Shown: piece after piece, positions 50,375-58,470 of the stretch
Layout: each line of letters opens with the position of its first letter
Position numbering within the stretch: the stretch's first letter is position 1
Origin: Fredericiella sp963839515
GTDB lineage: Bacteria > Chloroflexota > Anaerolineae > Caldilineales > Caldilineaceae
Direction: 5' to 3'
Assembly: GCA_963839515.1 (NCBI GenBank)
Contig: CAWIVN010000020.1
Span: 124,001 to 188,000 of the forward strand
DNA: 64,000 nt
Notes under the pieces: generated by a model
What the model was told of the DNA's origin: nothing
The model's input: the letters and a program-made list of their open reading frames with translations, nothing else
Databases searched by the model: none
Position numbers and translations under genes: made by a program

Positions 50375-51301
50375 CTACGAAAAGGTCTCACGTTCGGGGA
50401 CTTCGTCCAGTTCGGATTGGCGCAGCGCGACGGCAATTTGTGCGGCGACGCGAGCATTGTTTTTGAGTAGCGCCAGATTGGCGCGCAGGCTGCGCTCGCC
50501 GCTGAGCTGGGCGATGCGGGTGAGCAGGAACGGGGTCACTTCGGCGGAGCGAAGACCCTGCGCCTCGGCTTCGGCCACGGCCTGCAGGATGGCAGGTTCG
50601 ATCTCGGCGGCAGGAATTTCCTCGTCGACGGGCACGGGCACGGTCACCAACAGCCCTCCGGGAAGGCCCAGCTTCTGCCTGGCGTGCCAGATGGCAACGA
50701 TCTCCTCCGGGCTGTCGCAACGCACGTCCACGGGCAGGCCACTGCTGCGACTGTAAAAGGCCGGAAACTCATCCGTGCCATAGCCGGCGACGGTAACGCC
50801 AAAAGTCTCCAGATATTCCAGTGTGCCGGGCAGGTCAAGAATGGCCTTGGCGCCGGCGCACACGACGATCACCGGCGTCTGCGCCAGTTCCTGCAGATCG
50901 GCGCTGATGTCGCTGCCGCCGCCACTGTTGGCGCCACTGCTGCTGCCGCGATGGACGCCGCCGATGCCGCCGGTGGCAAAGACCTGGATGCCAAAGCGAT
51001 GGGCCACCCACATGGTGGTCGCCACGGTGGTGGCGCCGTCTAGTTGGCGCGCCACGACGATCGGCAGGTCGCGGCGGCTCACCTTGCGTATGCCCTGGGC
51101 GGTGGCTAGATGGTGCAGTTGCGCATAGCTGAGGCCCGCCACCAATTCGCCGCCCAAGATGGCGACAGTGCGCGGCTCGGCCCCGCCCTCCCGCACGATC
51201 GCTTCCATCTCCTGCGCCAGGGCTAGGTTGTGCGGATAAGGAAGGCCGTGCGAGATCACGGTTGATTCGAGCGCTACGGCGGGCAGGTGGTGCGTCGTCA
51301 T
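50375..51301 (-). CDS. psuG: Pseudouridine-5'-phosphate glycosidase
   Basis: PsuG cleaves pseudouridine 5'-phosphate to uracil and ribose 5-phosphate. The protein has 308 residues. Family text includes ALESTVISHGLPYPHNLALA, TVAILGGELVAGLS, KVSRRDLP, FATGGIGGVHRG and the C-terminal LTRIAQLSGERSLRANLALL. Directly after GGVHRG there is a Ser/Gly-rich insert (SSSGANSGGGS) before DISADLQELAQTPV, where most PsuG have only a few residues. AAGGAG lies 7 bp before the ATG. It is 18 bp downstream of alaX on the same strand. No pseudouridine kinase psuK is visible beside it. Confidence 0.94.
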   Translation of the reverse strand: MTTHHLPAVALESTVISHGLPYPHNLALAQEMEAIVREGGAEPRTVAILGGELVAGLSYAQLHHLATAQGIRKVSRRDLPIVVARQLDGATTVATTMWVAHRFGIQVFATGGIGGVHRGSSSGANSGGGSDISADLQELAQTPVIVVCAGAKAILDLPGTLEYLETFGVTVAGYGTDEFPAFYSRSSGLPVDVRCDSPEEIVAIWHARQKLGLPGGLLVTVPVPVDEEIPAAEIEPAILQAVAEAEAQGLRSAEVTPFLLTRIAQLSGERSLRANLALLKNNARVAAQIAVALRQSELDEVPERETFS

Positions 51302-51319
51302 AGGTCTTGCTCCTTAGTT

Positions 51320-52522
51320 CTATGTGTGGTTGGCGAGGTCGCGGGCATAGGCGAGCATGGCCACAGCCTGGGTGGGATCGACGCCGCCGCCCTGCGCCAC
51401 CTCGGGCCGTCCGCCGCCGTTGCCCCCAAAGGCCTTGAGCGTATCTCGTAACAGGTTGCCTGCATGCAGAGAGACATCGTCGCTACGGCCAAACAGCAAG
51501 GTGAGCTTACCGCCCACCTGTGTGCCAAGCAGCGCCAGCGTCTTGGGCTGGCTGCGCAAAAGGGTAGCTGTTTGCTTGAGGGCATCGACGCTGCGATCGG
51601 CATATACTTTTTGCACCACGCGCAGGTCGCCGGCAACGGCGGCGCTAGAGAGCAGCTCATTCACTTCGTAGGCGACGAGCTGTTCGGTCAAGGCGTCCAC
51701 CTGGCGCTGCAACTCGCGAGCCTGGTCGAGCGAACGCTGGACAAGGGCCGGCACGGCCGCAAGGTCGTTGGAGAAGATGCCGGCGGCCTCGACCAGCAGG
51801 CGGTGCTTTTCGGCATAATCACGACAGGCGCGCAGCCCGCATAGAAAGGTGAGCCGTGTCTGCCCGCGCCTCCGTTCCTGGCGCACAATTTTGACTGGGG
51901 CGATTTCGGCAGTCGTGTGCACGTGCGTACCGCCGCAGGCCGAATAGTCATAGGCTGCAATCTCTACGATCCGTACGGTGCCTGTTACCTTGGGCGGGCG
52001 GCGCAAAGGGATGGCGGCCAGCGCCTCTTGCTCGACGCTGTAGGCGCTAATCGGCAGCGCCGCGTAGGCCAGGCGGTTGGTTTCCTGCTCGGCGGCCGCT
52101 AGTTGGTCTGGGTCCACGGCGGGGACGTCTAAGTCCAGGGTAGATTCGGCGGCGCCGAAGTGCACGGACACGGTTTCAAAGCCAAAGAGGCGATAGAATA
52201 CCTGCGAAAGAAGGTGCTGGCCCGAGTGCTGCTGCATATGATCGTAACGGCGCTGCCAATCGATGCCGCCGGTCACGCCTTGGCCCACACTCAGGCTGGT
52301 GCTCGCATCCAGCACATGCCACAGCGCGTCGCCCTGCACCAGGACGTCGCTAACGCGCTCGCTCCCCAACGTGCCGGTATCATTGGGTTGGCCGCCGGAG
52401 GTCGGATAAAAGTAAGTGCGGTCGAGTTGAACTGCCGGGCGGCCGTCGATTTCGCCAATGGCAGTCACGGTGGCATCGAATGTCGTGCAATAGGAATCGT
52501 CGTAGTAGAGGCGAATGGTCAT
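51320..52522 (-). CDS. Alanyl-tRNA editing protein (AlaX, long form with DHHA1)
   Basis: A free-standing editing enzyme that deacylates mischarged Ser- or Gly-tRNA(Ala). The protein has 400 residues. The editing domain has TYFYPTSGGQPNDTG and the zinc site HMQQHSGQHLL (H99, H103) with CGGTHVHT downstream. The C-terminal DHHA1 domain ends GGNGGGRPEVAQGGG, as in AlaRS. This makes it an AlaX-L type. It starts at 52522 divergently from the phosphatase gene and precedes psuG by 18 bp. Confidence 0.92.
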   Translation of the reverse strand: MTIRLYYDDSYCTTFDATVTAIGEIDGRPAVQLDRTYFYPTSGGQPNDTGTLGSERVSDVLVQGDALWHVLDASTSLSVGQGVTGGIDWQRRYDHMQQHSGQHLLSQVFYRLFGFETVSVHFGAAESTLDLDVPAVDPDQLAAAEQETNRLAYAALPISAYSVEQEALAAIPLRRPPKVTGTVRIVEIAAYDYSACGGTHVHTTAEIAPVKIVRQERRRGQTRLTFLCGLRACRDYAEKHRLLVEAAGIFSNDLAAVPALVQRSLDQARELQRQVDALTEQLVAYEVNELLSSAAVAGDLRVVQKVYADRSVDALKQTATLLRSQPKTLALLGTQVGGKLTLLFGRSDDVSLHAGNLLRDTLKAFGGNGGGRPEVAQGGGVDPTQAVAMLAYARDLANHT

Positions 52523-52640
52523 GCAGATACGCTATTCGTTTGGCGTGCTTTTGTCAACCTTGACGGCATTCGTTGCGGCGCGTGATATCATACGATTTTG
52601 CAATCAACGGAGCAATTGGAGGGAAGGACGTTAGGACCTT

Positions 52641-53285
52641 ATGCATCTTTATCTTGTGCGCCATGGGCAAAGCTATGTGAATTTGCCTGATTGGGCGAAG
52701 GGCAACACCGACGAGCCGCTCACCGAGCTGGGCCAAAAGCAAGCGGCAGCATTGGCAGCATTTCTGCCCACGCGGCTGCCCCAGGTCGATATCATTTACG
52801 CCAGCACCATGCAACGCGCCCGTGAGACCGCGGAAGTGCTGGCCCGCGCCTATGATATGCCGATCTGCTTCGACGACCGCATCCGCGAACTCGGCAATAA
52901 CCAGATCGACCATACTGCCTTCACCAGCGAGACACTGCCCAACCAGTATGTGGACTTTTGGGCGAGTGCACGCCCCTTTGCCCCCAGCATGCTGGACGGC
53001 GATAACGTCGAATCCTGGATGCACTTCCGCACGCGTGTGGGCAGCTTTATTGAGAGCCTGCCGGCCAAGCACCACGACCAGACAATCATCGCCGTCTGCC
53101 ATGGCGGCGTGATTGAGGCCGCCTTCCAGCACCTTTTCAACGTCGGACCGTGGCAGCGCTGCGAGACCTGGACCAGCAACACCGCCGTCACGCATTTCCA
53201 GTTGGTGGAGCATCCTGACCGCGAGGGGTGGCGGCTGCACAGCCACAACCGGACGGATCATTTGACTGCGGAGGCAATCAGTTGA
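52641..53285 (+). CDS. Histidine phosphatase family protein (phosphoglycerate mutase-like)
   Basis: A 214-residue protein. The phosphohistidine motif is LVRHGQSYVN (H8), with YASTMQRARETAEVLARAYD and the acid region IRELGNNQ; VCHGGVIEAAFQHLF supplies the second histidine. This is the cofactor-dependent phosphoglycerate mutase/phosphatase superfamily; the substrate is not evident. A GGAGGGAAGGA stretch lies upstream. It ends at the first base of a hairpin shared with the convergent jacalin gene. Confidence 0.92.
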   Translation: MHLYLVRHGQSYVNLPDWAKGNTDEPLTELGQKQAAALAAFLPTRLPQVDIIYASTMQRARETAEVLARAYDMPICFDDRIRELGNNQIDHTAFTSETLPNQYVDFWASARPFAPSMLDGDNVESWMHFRTRVGSFIESLPAKHHDQTIIAVCHGGVIEAAFQHLFNVGPWQRCETWTSNTAVTHFQLVEHPDREGWRLHSHNRTDHLTAEAIS

Positions 53286-53337
53286 GGGGGTGAATCATGT
53301 CCCCGGGACGTACGACGTCCTGGGGACGTTCACCCCC
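53286..53337. terminator. Bidirectional hairpin between phosphatase and jacalin genes
   Basis: Outer arms GGGGGTGAA/TTCACCCCC and inner arms GTCCCCGGGACGT/ACGTCCTGGGGAC with loop ACG and a small bulge. It begins right after the phosphatase stop. It shares the core ATGTCCCCGGGAC with the hairpin at 41002. Confidence 0.7.
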
Positions 53338-53351
53338 AACCTCTTATGTCC

Positions 53352-54536
53352 TTACGCTCGCTTGCCGGCCTTCAACTTGGCGACGAGTTCGTTGAATGCG
53401 GCCCAGTCGCCGCGGGCGGCGAGGGCGGCTTGCTCGGGCCAGGTGGTGGGGTCGGTGATGCGATAGCGGTTGCCGGCAGCGTTAAGGATCTCGCGCAGGC
53501 GGGCGACAGGCGTAGTGGCCAGCGCGGCAAACGTGGTGATGCCGGCATCGGCGAGAACCTGGACGATCTTGGGACCGATGCCTTCGATCTTGATCAGGTC
53601 GTCTACCTGCGATGTTGCGCCCAGGTCTACGCTGCCCGTGCGTGTGCCCGCCACCATACTGGCCGAATCGACTTCGATCGGTGCAGAGTCAGGAATGCCG
53701 ACGAGTTCAGGCGTTGTGGCGTCCACAGGACCAGACTGGGGAATGCCGACCAGGTCGGGCGCCGCCGGCGTTACCGGGCCTGAATCTGGAATCGCCACCA
53801 GATCGGGTGCCGGCGGGGTGACCGGAGCCGACTCGGGAATGGCAACCAACTCGCTGGCTGGTGCAGTCTTCTTGCGGCTCTTGGCAGCAGGTTTGGCGGC
53901 AGGCGTATCTGCCGCGACTGGGGCGGCCGGTACCGGCTGGGTCTTTGCTGCCCTGGCAGGCGCTACCTTGGCAGACGCTGCGTTGGCCGGGATGGCCGCG
54001 ACTGGTGCTGATTCTACGAGGGGTTTGGCCGCCTTAGTGCTCTTGGTCGTCTTGGGCGCAGACGCTGTGCCGGACTGAGCCGCAGTGGCTGCACTGGCCA
54101 CCGCCACGCGGTCGCGCACGATCACGCCCAGTTGATCGATATACCAATCGGCGCGCCCGAAGAAGCCGGCGACTTCGCCGTTGGCGGCCGCTTCGTAGTG
54201 ATACTCGTTCTCCCCGCCGCGGCCGCCAATGCTGTCGGTGGTGCGCTTGTTGGTGTGAAAACGAATGCTGTCGATATAACGTCCGCTGCGACCACTGATG
54301 CCGGTGAGGTATTCGTCGGCATCGAGCGTGATGGTGTGGTGAAAACCACTCTTGCCGCCCAGGTGTGGCAGTTCCGTCACTGCACCGGCGGCATCGACAC
54401 ACTTGAGCTGAAGTCCATCGACATAAAAGCCGGCATTGATACGAATTTCGTGGACCTTTGCACCGGCTGGAATCGTATAGCCATCAAACTCATGGCCACC
54501 GTTACCGCCTGAAGGTCCTAGGACTAGGTTTGCCAT
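53352..54536 (-). CDS. Jacalin-like lectin fused to a repeat linker and a helix-hairpin-helix domain
   Basis: The protein has 394 residues and no signal peptide. Residues about 2-142 form a jacalin-like beta-prism (GPSGGNGGHEFDGYTIPAGA, EIRINAGFYVDGLQLKC, SGRSGRYIDSIRFHTNKRT, FFGRADWYIDQLGVIV). Residues about 143-310 are an Ala/Pro/Lys-rich linker ending in four copies of a 16-residue repeat (ELVAIPESAPVTPPAP style). Residues about 313-394 form a helix-hairpin-helix domain, DDLIKIEGIGPKIVQVLADA, then ITDPTTWPEQAALAARGDW, as attached to some bacterial ribosomal or NADH dehydrogenase proteins. AAGGAG precedes the ATG. It lies 26 bp after galK on the same strand. The fusion suggests carbohydrate binding plus nucleic-acid or protein binding. 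Confidence 0.85.
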   Translation of the reverse strand: MANLVLGPSGGNGGHEFDGYTIPAGAKVHEIRINAGFYVDGLQLKCVDAAGAVTELPHLGGKSGFHHTITLDADEYLTGISGRSGRYIDSIRFHTNKRTTDSIGGRGGENEYHYEAAANGEVAGFFGRADWYIDQLGVIVRDRVAVASAATAAQSGTASAPKTTKSTKAAKPLVESAPVAAIPANAASAKVAPARAAKTQPVPAAPVAADTPAAKPAAKSRKKTAPASELVAIPESAPVTPPAPDLVAIPDSGPVTPAAPDLVGIPQSGPVDATTPELVGIPDSAPIEVDSASMVAGTRTGSVDLGATSQVDDLIKIEGIGPKIVQVLADAGITTFAALATTPVARLREILNAAGNRYRITDPTTWPEQAALAARGDWAAFNELVAKLKAGKRA

Positions 54537-54562
54537 TACTTGCTCCTTGGGGTGATGGTCTG

Positions 54563-55750
54563 CTACTGGATCTGAATGACACGCGCGCCGTCGCTGGCAC
54601 GCGTTGTATACACTTCGGGCCAGATGTTGGTCGCCTTGGGATATTGTTCAAAAATGGCATCGGCCATCGCCTGCTCGGCACCCGGCTCCACCAATGCCAC
54701 TGCACAGCCCCCAAAGCCGGCGCCGGTCAGGCGGGCGCCATAGCAGCCGGGGACGCTGAGCATGGCTTCGACCATCGCATCGAGGGCGGCGCTGCTGACG
54801 GCGTAGTCGTCGCGCAGGCTCTCGTGGCTGGCATTCATCAACTGGCCCACTGTCACGAGATCATTACGACGAAATGCTTCCACCGTCTGTAACACGCGTT
54901 CATTTTCCGACACGACGTGCCGGCACCGGCGGTAGATGTTGACTGGCAGCACCGCCTTGTGCTCCTCCAACTGGGCGCTGGTAACGTCGCGCAGGGCGCG
55001 GATGCCGGGCACCATTGGTTCGAGCAGGGCGACGCCTGTTTCGCACTCCTGGCGGCGCTCGTTGTAGGCGCTGGAAGCCAACGAGCGGCTGGCGCGCGTG
55101 TTGCCGATAACCAGGGCCGCCTCGGCGGGCATGGGGATCAACTCGTACGTGAGCGAACGACAGTCGATGAGCAGGGCATGGTTCTCACGGCCAAGCACGC
55201 TGATAAACTGGTCCATGATGCCGCAGTTGACGCCCACGTACTCGTTCTCGGCGCGCTGGGCCGCACGTGCGATTTGCGGGCCGTTCAGGTGGGAAAGTTG
55301 GCCGGCGGCAGCCAGAAAGGCGTGCGCCGCCCCTACCTCGACGGCCGCAGAGCTGCTCAACCCGCTGCCGCGCGGTACGTTGCCGCTGATGACGGCGTCC
55401 ATGCCCGTGAGGGGCACGCCCGATTGTTCCAGGCTCCAGGCCATGCCCTGCACGTAGTTGGCCCACAACATTGCGTCGTTGAAAGCGAAATTGTCGAGGT
55501 CAAACTCGTAGGCTTCACCATATTCGAGGGAAAAGAGGCGCACATGCCGGTCAGGGCGCGGGCGAAAGGCAAAGCGCACGTCACGTTTGAGTGCAACCGG
55601 GAGTACGAAGCCTTCGTTGTAGTCAGTGTGTTCGCCAATCAGGTTGACGCGGCCGGGACCGCTGCTCAAGTGCGTCGGCTCCGAGCCAAAACGCTCCCTG
55701 TAGGCGACAATCAGATCGTCGGTGCGCTGGTCGGCGAGTATTGATGACAT
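54563..55750 (-). CDS. galK: Galactokinase
   Basis: ATP-dependent phosphorylation of galactose to galactose 1-phosphate. The protein has 395 residues of the GHMP family: GRVNLIGEHTDYNEGFVLP at the start, the phosphate loop VPRGSGLSSSAAVEVGAA, CGIMDQFISVLG with the catalytic Asp, and the C-terminal LTGAGFGGCAVALV. No other Leloir genes are adjacent. It lies in a leftward set, Trm9-like gene, galK, jacalin gene, with 84 and 26 bp gaps. Confidence 0.95.
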   Translation of the reverse strand: MSSILADQRTDDLIVAYRERFGSEPTHLSSGPGRVNLIGEHTDYNEGFVLPVALKRDVRFAFRPRPDRHVRLFSLEYGEAYEFDLDNFAFNDAMLWANYVQGMAWSLEQSGVPLTGMDAVISGNVPRGSGLSSSAAVEVGAAHAFLAAAGQLSHLNGPQIARAAQRAENEYVGVNCGIMDQFISVLGRENHALLIDCRSLTYELIPMPAEAALVIGNTRASRSLASSAYNERRQECETGVALLEPMVPGIRALRDVTSAQLEEHKAVLPVNIYRRCRHVVSENERVLQTVEAFRRNDLVTVGQLMNASHESLRDDYAVSSAALDAMVEAMLSVPGCYGARLTGAGFGGCAVALVEPGAEQAMADAIFEQYPKATNIWPEVYTTRASDGARVIQIQ

Positions 55751-55833
55751 AAGTCTCTTTCATCTCCAGGACGGGTCGGGACGCGGACGCCCTTTTTGGT
55801 CACCATATCACACCCCCAAGTCAGACACCAAAC

Positions 55834-56644
55834 CTATGGCCGCAACAATGCATACAGGTTCAGGTTGCCCTCCTTCCCTTCGGCACGGAAGATGTCGATC
55901 AGGCGCAAGCCGGCGCCAAGCGCCAGCGCCTGCACCTCTTCCAGGTCCAGCTGGTGGACATAGCGTAGGGCATGCGCGCCTTGGTTCCAGGGCAGCAGTG
56001 CATCGCCCGCTTCCAGGTCGGCCGGATCGACGCCAATTTGCGCCCAGTCGACCTGCTTGTCGGCCAGCCGCTTGCTGGAAAGAAACTGCCATGTGGACAA
56101 GGCGAGGACGCCGCCGGGGGCAAGAAGCCGGGCAAGATCGGACACGATGCGTTGGCGCAAGGCCAGGCCAGGAAAGTGGTGTAAGACCGCCAGGCAGACG
56201 ACGGCATCAAATGGCCCTTGTGCCGCCAGCGGAATCCGTCCAGCCCGGCCGGGCGATATCGACTTGAAGGAGGTGAGTGGTAACCTTGGGCAGATCGGCG
56301 ATTTGTTCGCTGGCGGCCGACAGCAGCTGGGTGTCGGCGTCGACCCCAAGATAGGTGGCGGCAAGCCCGGCTTGCGCCAGGGCGCGGGCGAAACGGCCGT
56401 TGCCGCAGCCGACGTCGATCACGCGCAGCGGCTGCAGACCGGCAGCCGCTGCTTGTGCCGCGAGCCGCCCAGCCAAATCGTTCATTCCCATGGATAGGCT
56501 TTGACGCGTGCGATCAAACTCGCCTGCCACTGTAGCGTAGAACTGGCGGTTGAGATCTAGCAGTCGGGCCTGGACTGTAGGGTTCATTCCGTGTCCGCCT
56601 CGGTTCGGCTGTGGTATACTGGAGCTGGAATCCTGGCTACTCAT
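55834..56644 (-). pseudogene. Trm9/ALKBH8-like tRNA methyltransferase, one frameshift
   Basis: The frame from 56644 (or ATG 56587) runs FYATVAGEFDRTRQSL, VIDVGCGNGRFARALA and LGVDADTQLLSAA, then goes out of frame near 56240 (after DIARPGW). It resumes in the next frame as AAQGPFDAVVCLAVLHHFPG, LARLLAPGGVLALSTWQF and LRYVHQLDLEEVQALALGAG to the stop at 55834. This order matches Trm9 (TR after the N-terminal helix, DVGCGNG, IAVxHH, GG-W, YxHxxxxxEL). Trm9 methylates carboxymethyl-U34 made by Elongator. elp3 starts 65 bp away in the opposite direction. One added base would explain the break; it may be a sequencing error. Confidence 0.8.
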
Positions 56645-56709
56645 GCGGTGATTATATCGCCTTTCGTGGTTGAGAGCACTCAAGCCGGGTAGGTAGGTTT
56701 TATTTTGGC

Positions 56710-58431
56710 ATGAAGCGAACCCTCGCATTGGAAGATATTCCGACCGACGTCCTGGAAAAAAGCGCTGCCTGGCAGGCCAAGCGGCGTGACTTTGATGCGG
56801 CAGAGCACAGCGCGGTTTTAAACGCCATTTTCCGCGAGGTGCTGTCCGTGTCCGAAGCCGAGTGGCACGAACGCCATTCGTTGCAATCGGCGCTGCTGCG
56901 CCATCCCAAGTATGGCAGTGGCTTGTACTCCAAGGCTAACCTGGTGGCAGGCTATCGCCACCTGGTGGCGGAGGGGGACATCGAGGCCGACCCGTTGCTG
57001 GAGAAGCGCATTCGCATGAAGCCGATGCGCACGCAGAGTGGGGTGGCCCCCGTGACCGTGCTGACGGCGCCGGCCGGCTGTCCGGGAAAGTGCATTTTCT
57101 GTCCCGACGATTGGCGCATGCCTAAGAGCTATATTTACGATGAGCCAGGCTGCCAGCGCGCCGAGCGCGATGGGTTTGACCCCTACAAACAGGCCCTCGG
57201 TCGCATCCAGGCATTTGAGGGTATCGGTCACGATGCCGGCAAGGTGGAACTGCTGATTCTAGGCGGCACGTGGAGCGCGTACAGCCGCGACTACCGCGAG
57301 TGGTTTGTGCAGCGCTGTTTTGATGCCATGAACGCAGCGGGCGACCCCGCGTACGTAGCCTCCCGTTCGTTGGAAGAAGCACAGGCCGCCAATGTGCAGG
57401 CGGCGCACCGTAACGTGGGATTGGTAATCGAGACGCGGCCGGATTGGATCACGCCCGAGGAAATCCGTCACTTGCGCCGGCTAGGAGTGACCAAGGTACA
57501 GATCGGCGTGCAGAGCTTGGACGACGAAATTCTGAACCTGAATCAGCGCGGTCATAACGTAGATTCAGTGCGGCAGGCTTTAGGGCTGCTGCGCACTGCC
57601 GGCTTCAAACTGCACCTGCACTGGATGCCAAACCTGTATGGTGCGACTCCCGAAAGCGATCGGGCCGACTTCGCCCGCTTCTTCTCCGACCCATCCATTC
57701 GCCCCGACGAGTTGAAGATTTACCCATGCTCGTTGATTGCCAATACATTGCTGTACGACCATTACCAAGAGGGCCGCTACCAGCCCTATACGGAAGACGA
57801 ATTGGTACAGTTGCTGGCGGATGTGAAACCGACTATCCCGCCCTATACCCGCATCAACCGGCTGTTCCGTGACATTCCGGCGCGTCACATAGAGGCAGGC
57901 GTCAGGCTAAGCAATCTGCGCCAGGTGGTGCAGGTTGAGCTGGCGCGCCGCGGCCAGCGCTGCGGCTGCATCCGCTGCCGGGAGATCCGCCGCCGTGACG
58001 TGCAGCCGGAACAGTTGACGCTGCAGGTGGAACGCTATGCCACCGACTTGACCGACGAGTACTTCCTGCACTTTGTGACCAACGAGCGCTACAGCGAACC
58101 GGGACTGATTGCCGGATTCTTGCGCTTGAGCCTGCCCCTCAGCTCGCCGGCGGGACCCAAGGTGGGCAGCCGGGCGTTCTTGGAAGAGATAGCAGACAGC
58201 GCGTTAATTCGTGAAGTTCACGTGTATGGGCCGGCGCTCTCGATCGGCGACGAAAAGCCCGGCGCCGCCCAGCACGTAGGGCTTGGCACGCAGTTGATCG
58301 ATGCCGCGCAGCGCATCAGCCGTGAGGCCGGTTATCGGCGTCTCAGCGTCATCGCCGCCACAGGCACTCGTGCGTATTACGCCGGGCGCGGCTTTAGTAT
58401 GGGTGAGTTGTACATGCACAAAGACAGCTAG
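56710..58431 (+). CDS. elp3: tRNA uridine(34) carboxymethyl-synthesis enzyme Elp3 (radical SAM/acetyltransferase)
   Basis: Elp3, 573 residues, uses acetyl-CoA and radical SAM chemistry to build carboxymethyl-type groups on wobble U34. The radical SAM cluster is CPGKCIFCPDDW (CxxxCxxC near residue 120), followed by PKSYIYDEPGCQRA and VEIETRPD-type VIETRPDWIT. CGCIRCREIRRR is the Elp3 linker motif. The C-terminal GNAT domain has REVHVYGPAL, QHVGLGTQLIDAAQ and GTRAYYAGRGF. Stand-alone Elp3 is known from Dehalococcoides and archaea. ATG 56710 lacks a clear ribosome site. The divergent Trm9-like gene suggests a shared modification route. Confidence 0.95.
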   Translation: MKRTLALEDIPTDVLEKSAAWQAKRRDFDAAEHSAVLNAIFREVLSVSEAEWHERHSLQSALLRHPKYGSGLYSKANLVAGYRHLVAEGDIEADPLLEKRIRMKPMRTQSGVAPVTVLTAPAGCPGKCIFCPDDWRMPKSYIYDEPGCQRAERDGFDPYKQALGRIQAFEGIGHDAGKVELLILGGTWSAYSRDYREWFVQRCFDAMNAAGDPAYVASRSLEEAQAANVQAAHRNVGLVIETRPDWITPEEIRHLRRLGVTKVQIGVQSLDDEILNLNQRGHNVDSVRQALGLLRTAGFKLHLHWMPNLYGATPESDRADFARFFSDPSIRPDELKIYPCSLIANTLLYDHYQEGRYQPYTEDELVQLLADVKPTIPPYTRINRLFRDIPARHIEAGVRLSNLRQVVQVELARRGQRCGCIRCREIRRRDVQPEQLTLQVERYATDLTDEYFLHFVTNERYSEPGLIAGFLRLSLPLSSPAGPKVGSRAFLEEIADSALIREVHVYGPALSIGDEKPGAAQHVGLGTQLIDAAQRISREAGYRRLSVIAATGTRAYYAGRGFSMGELYMHKDS

Positions 58432-58470
58432 TCCTTGCGTTTCAAAACCTTCATTGCGGGAGGCATATTT

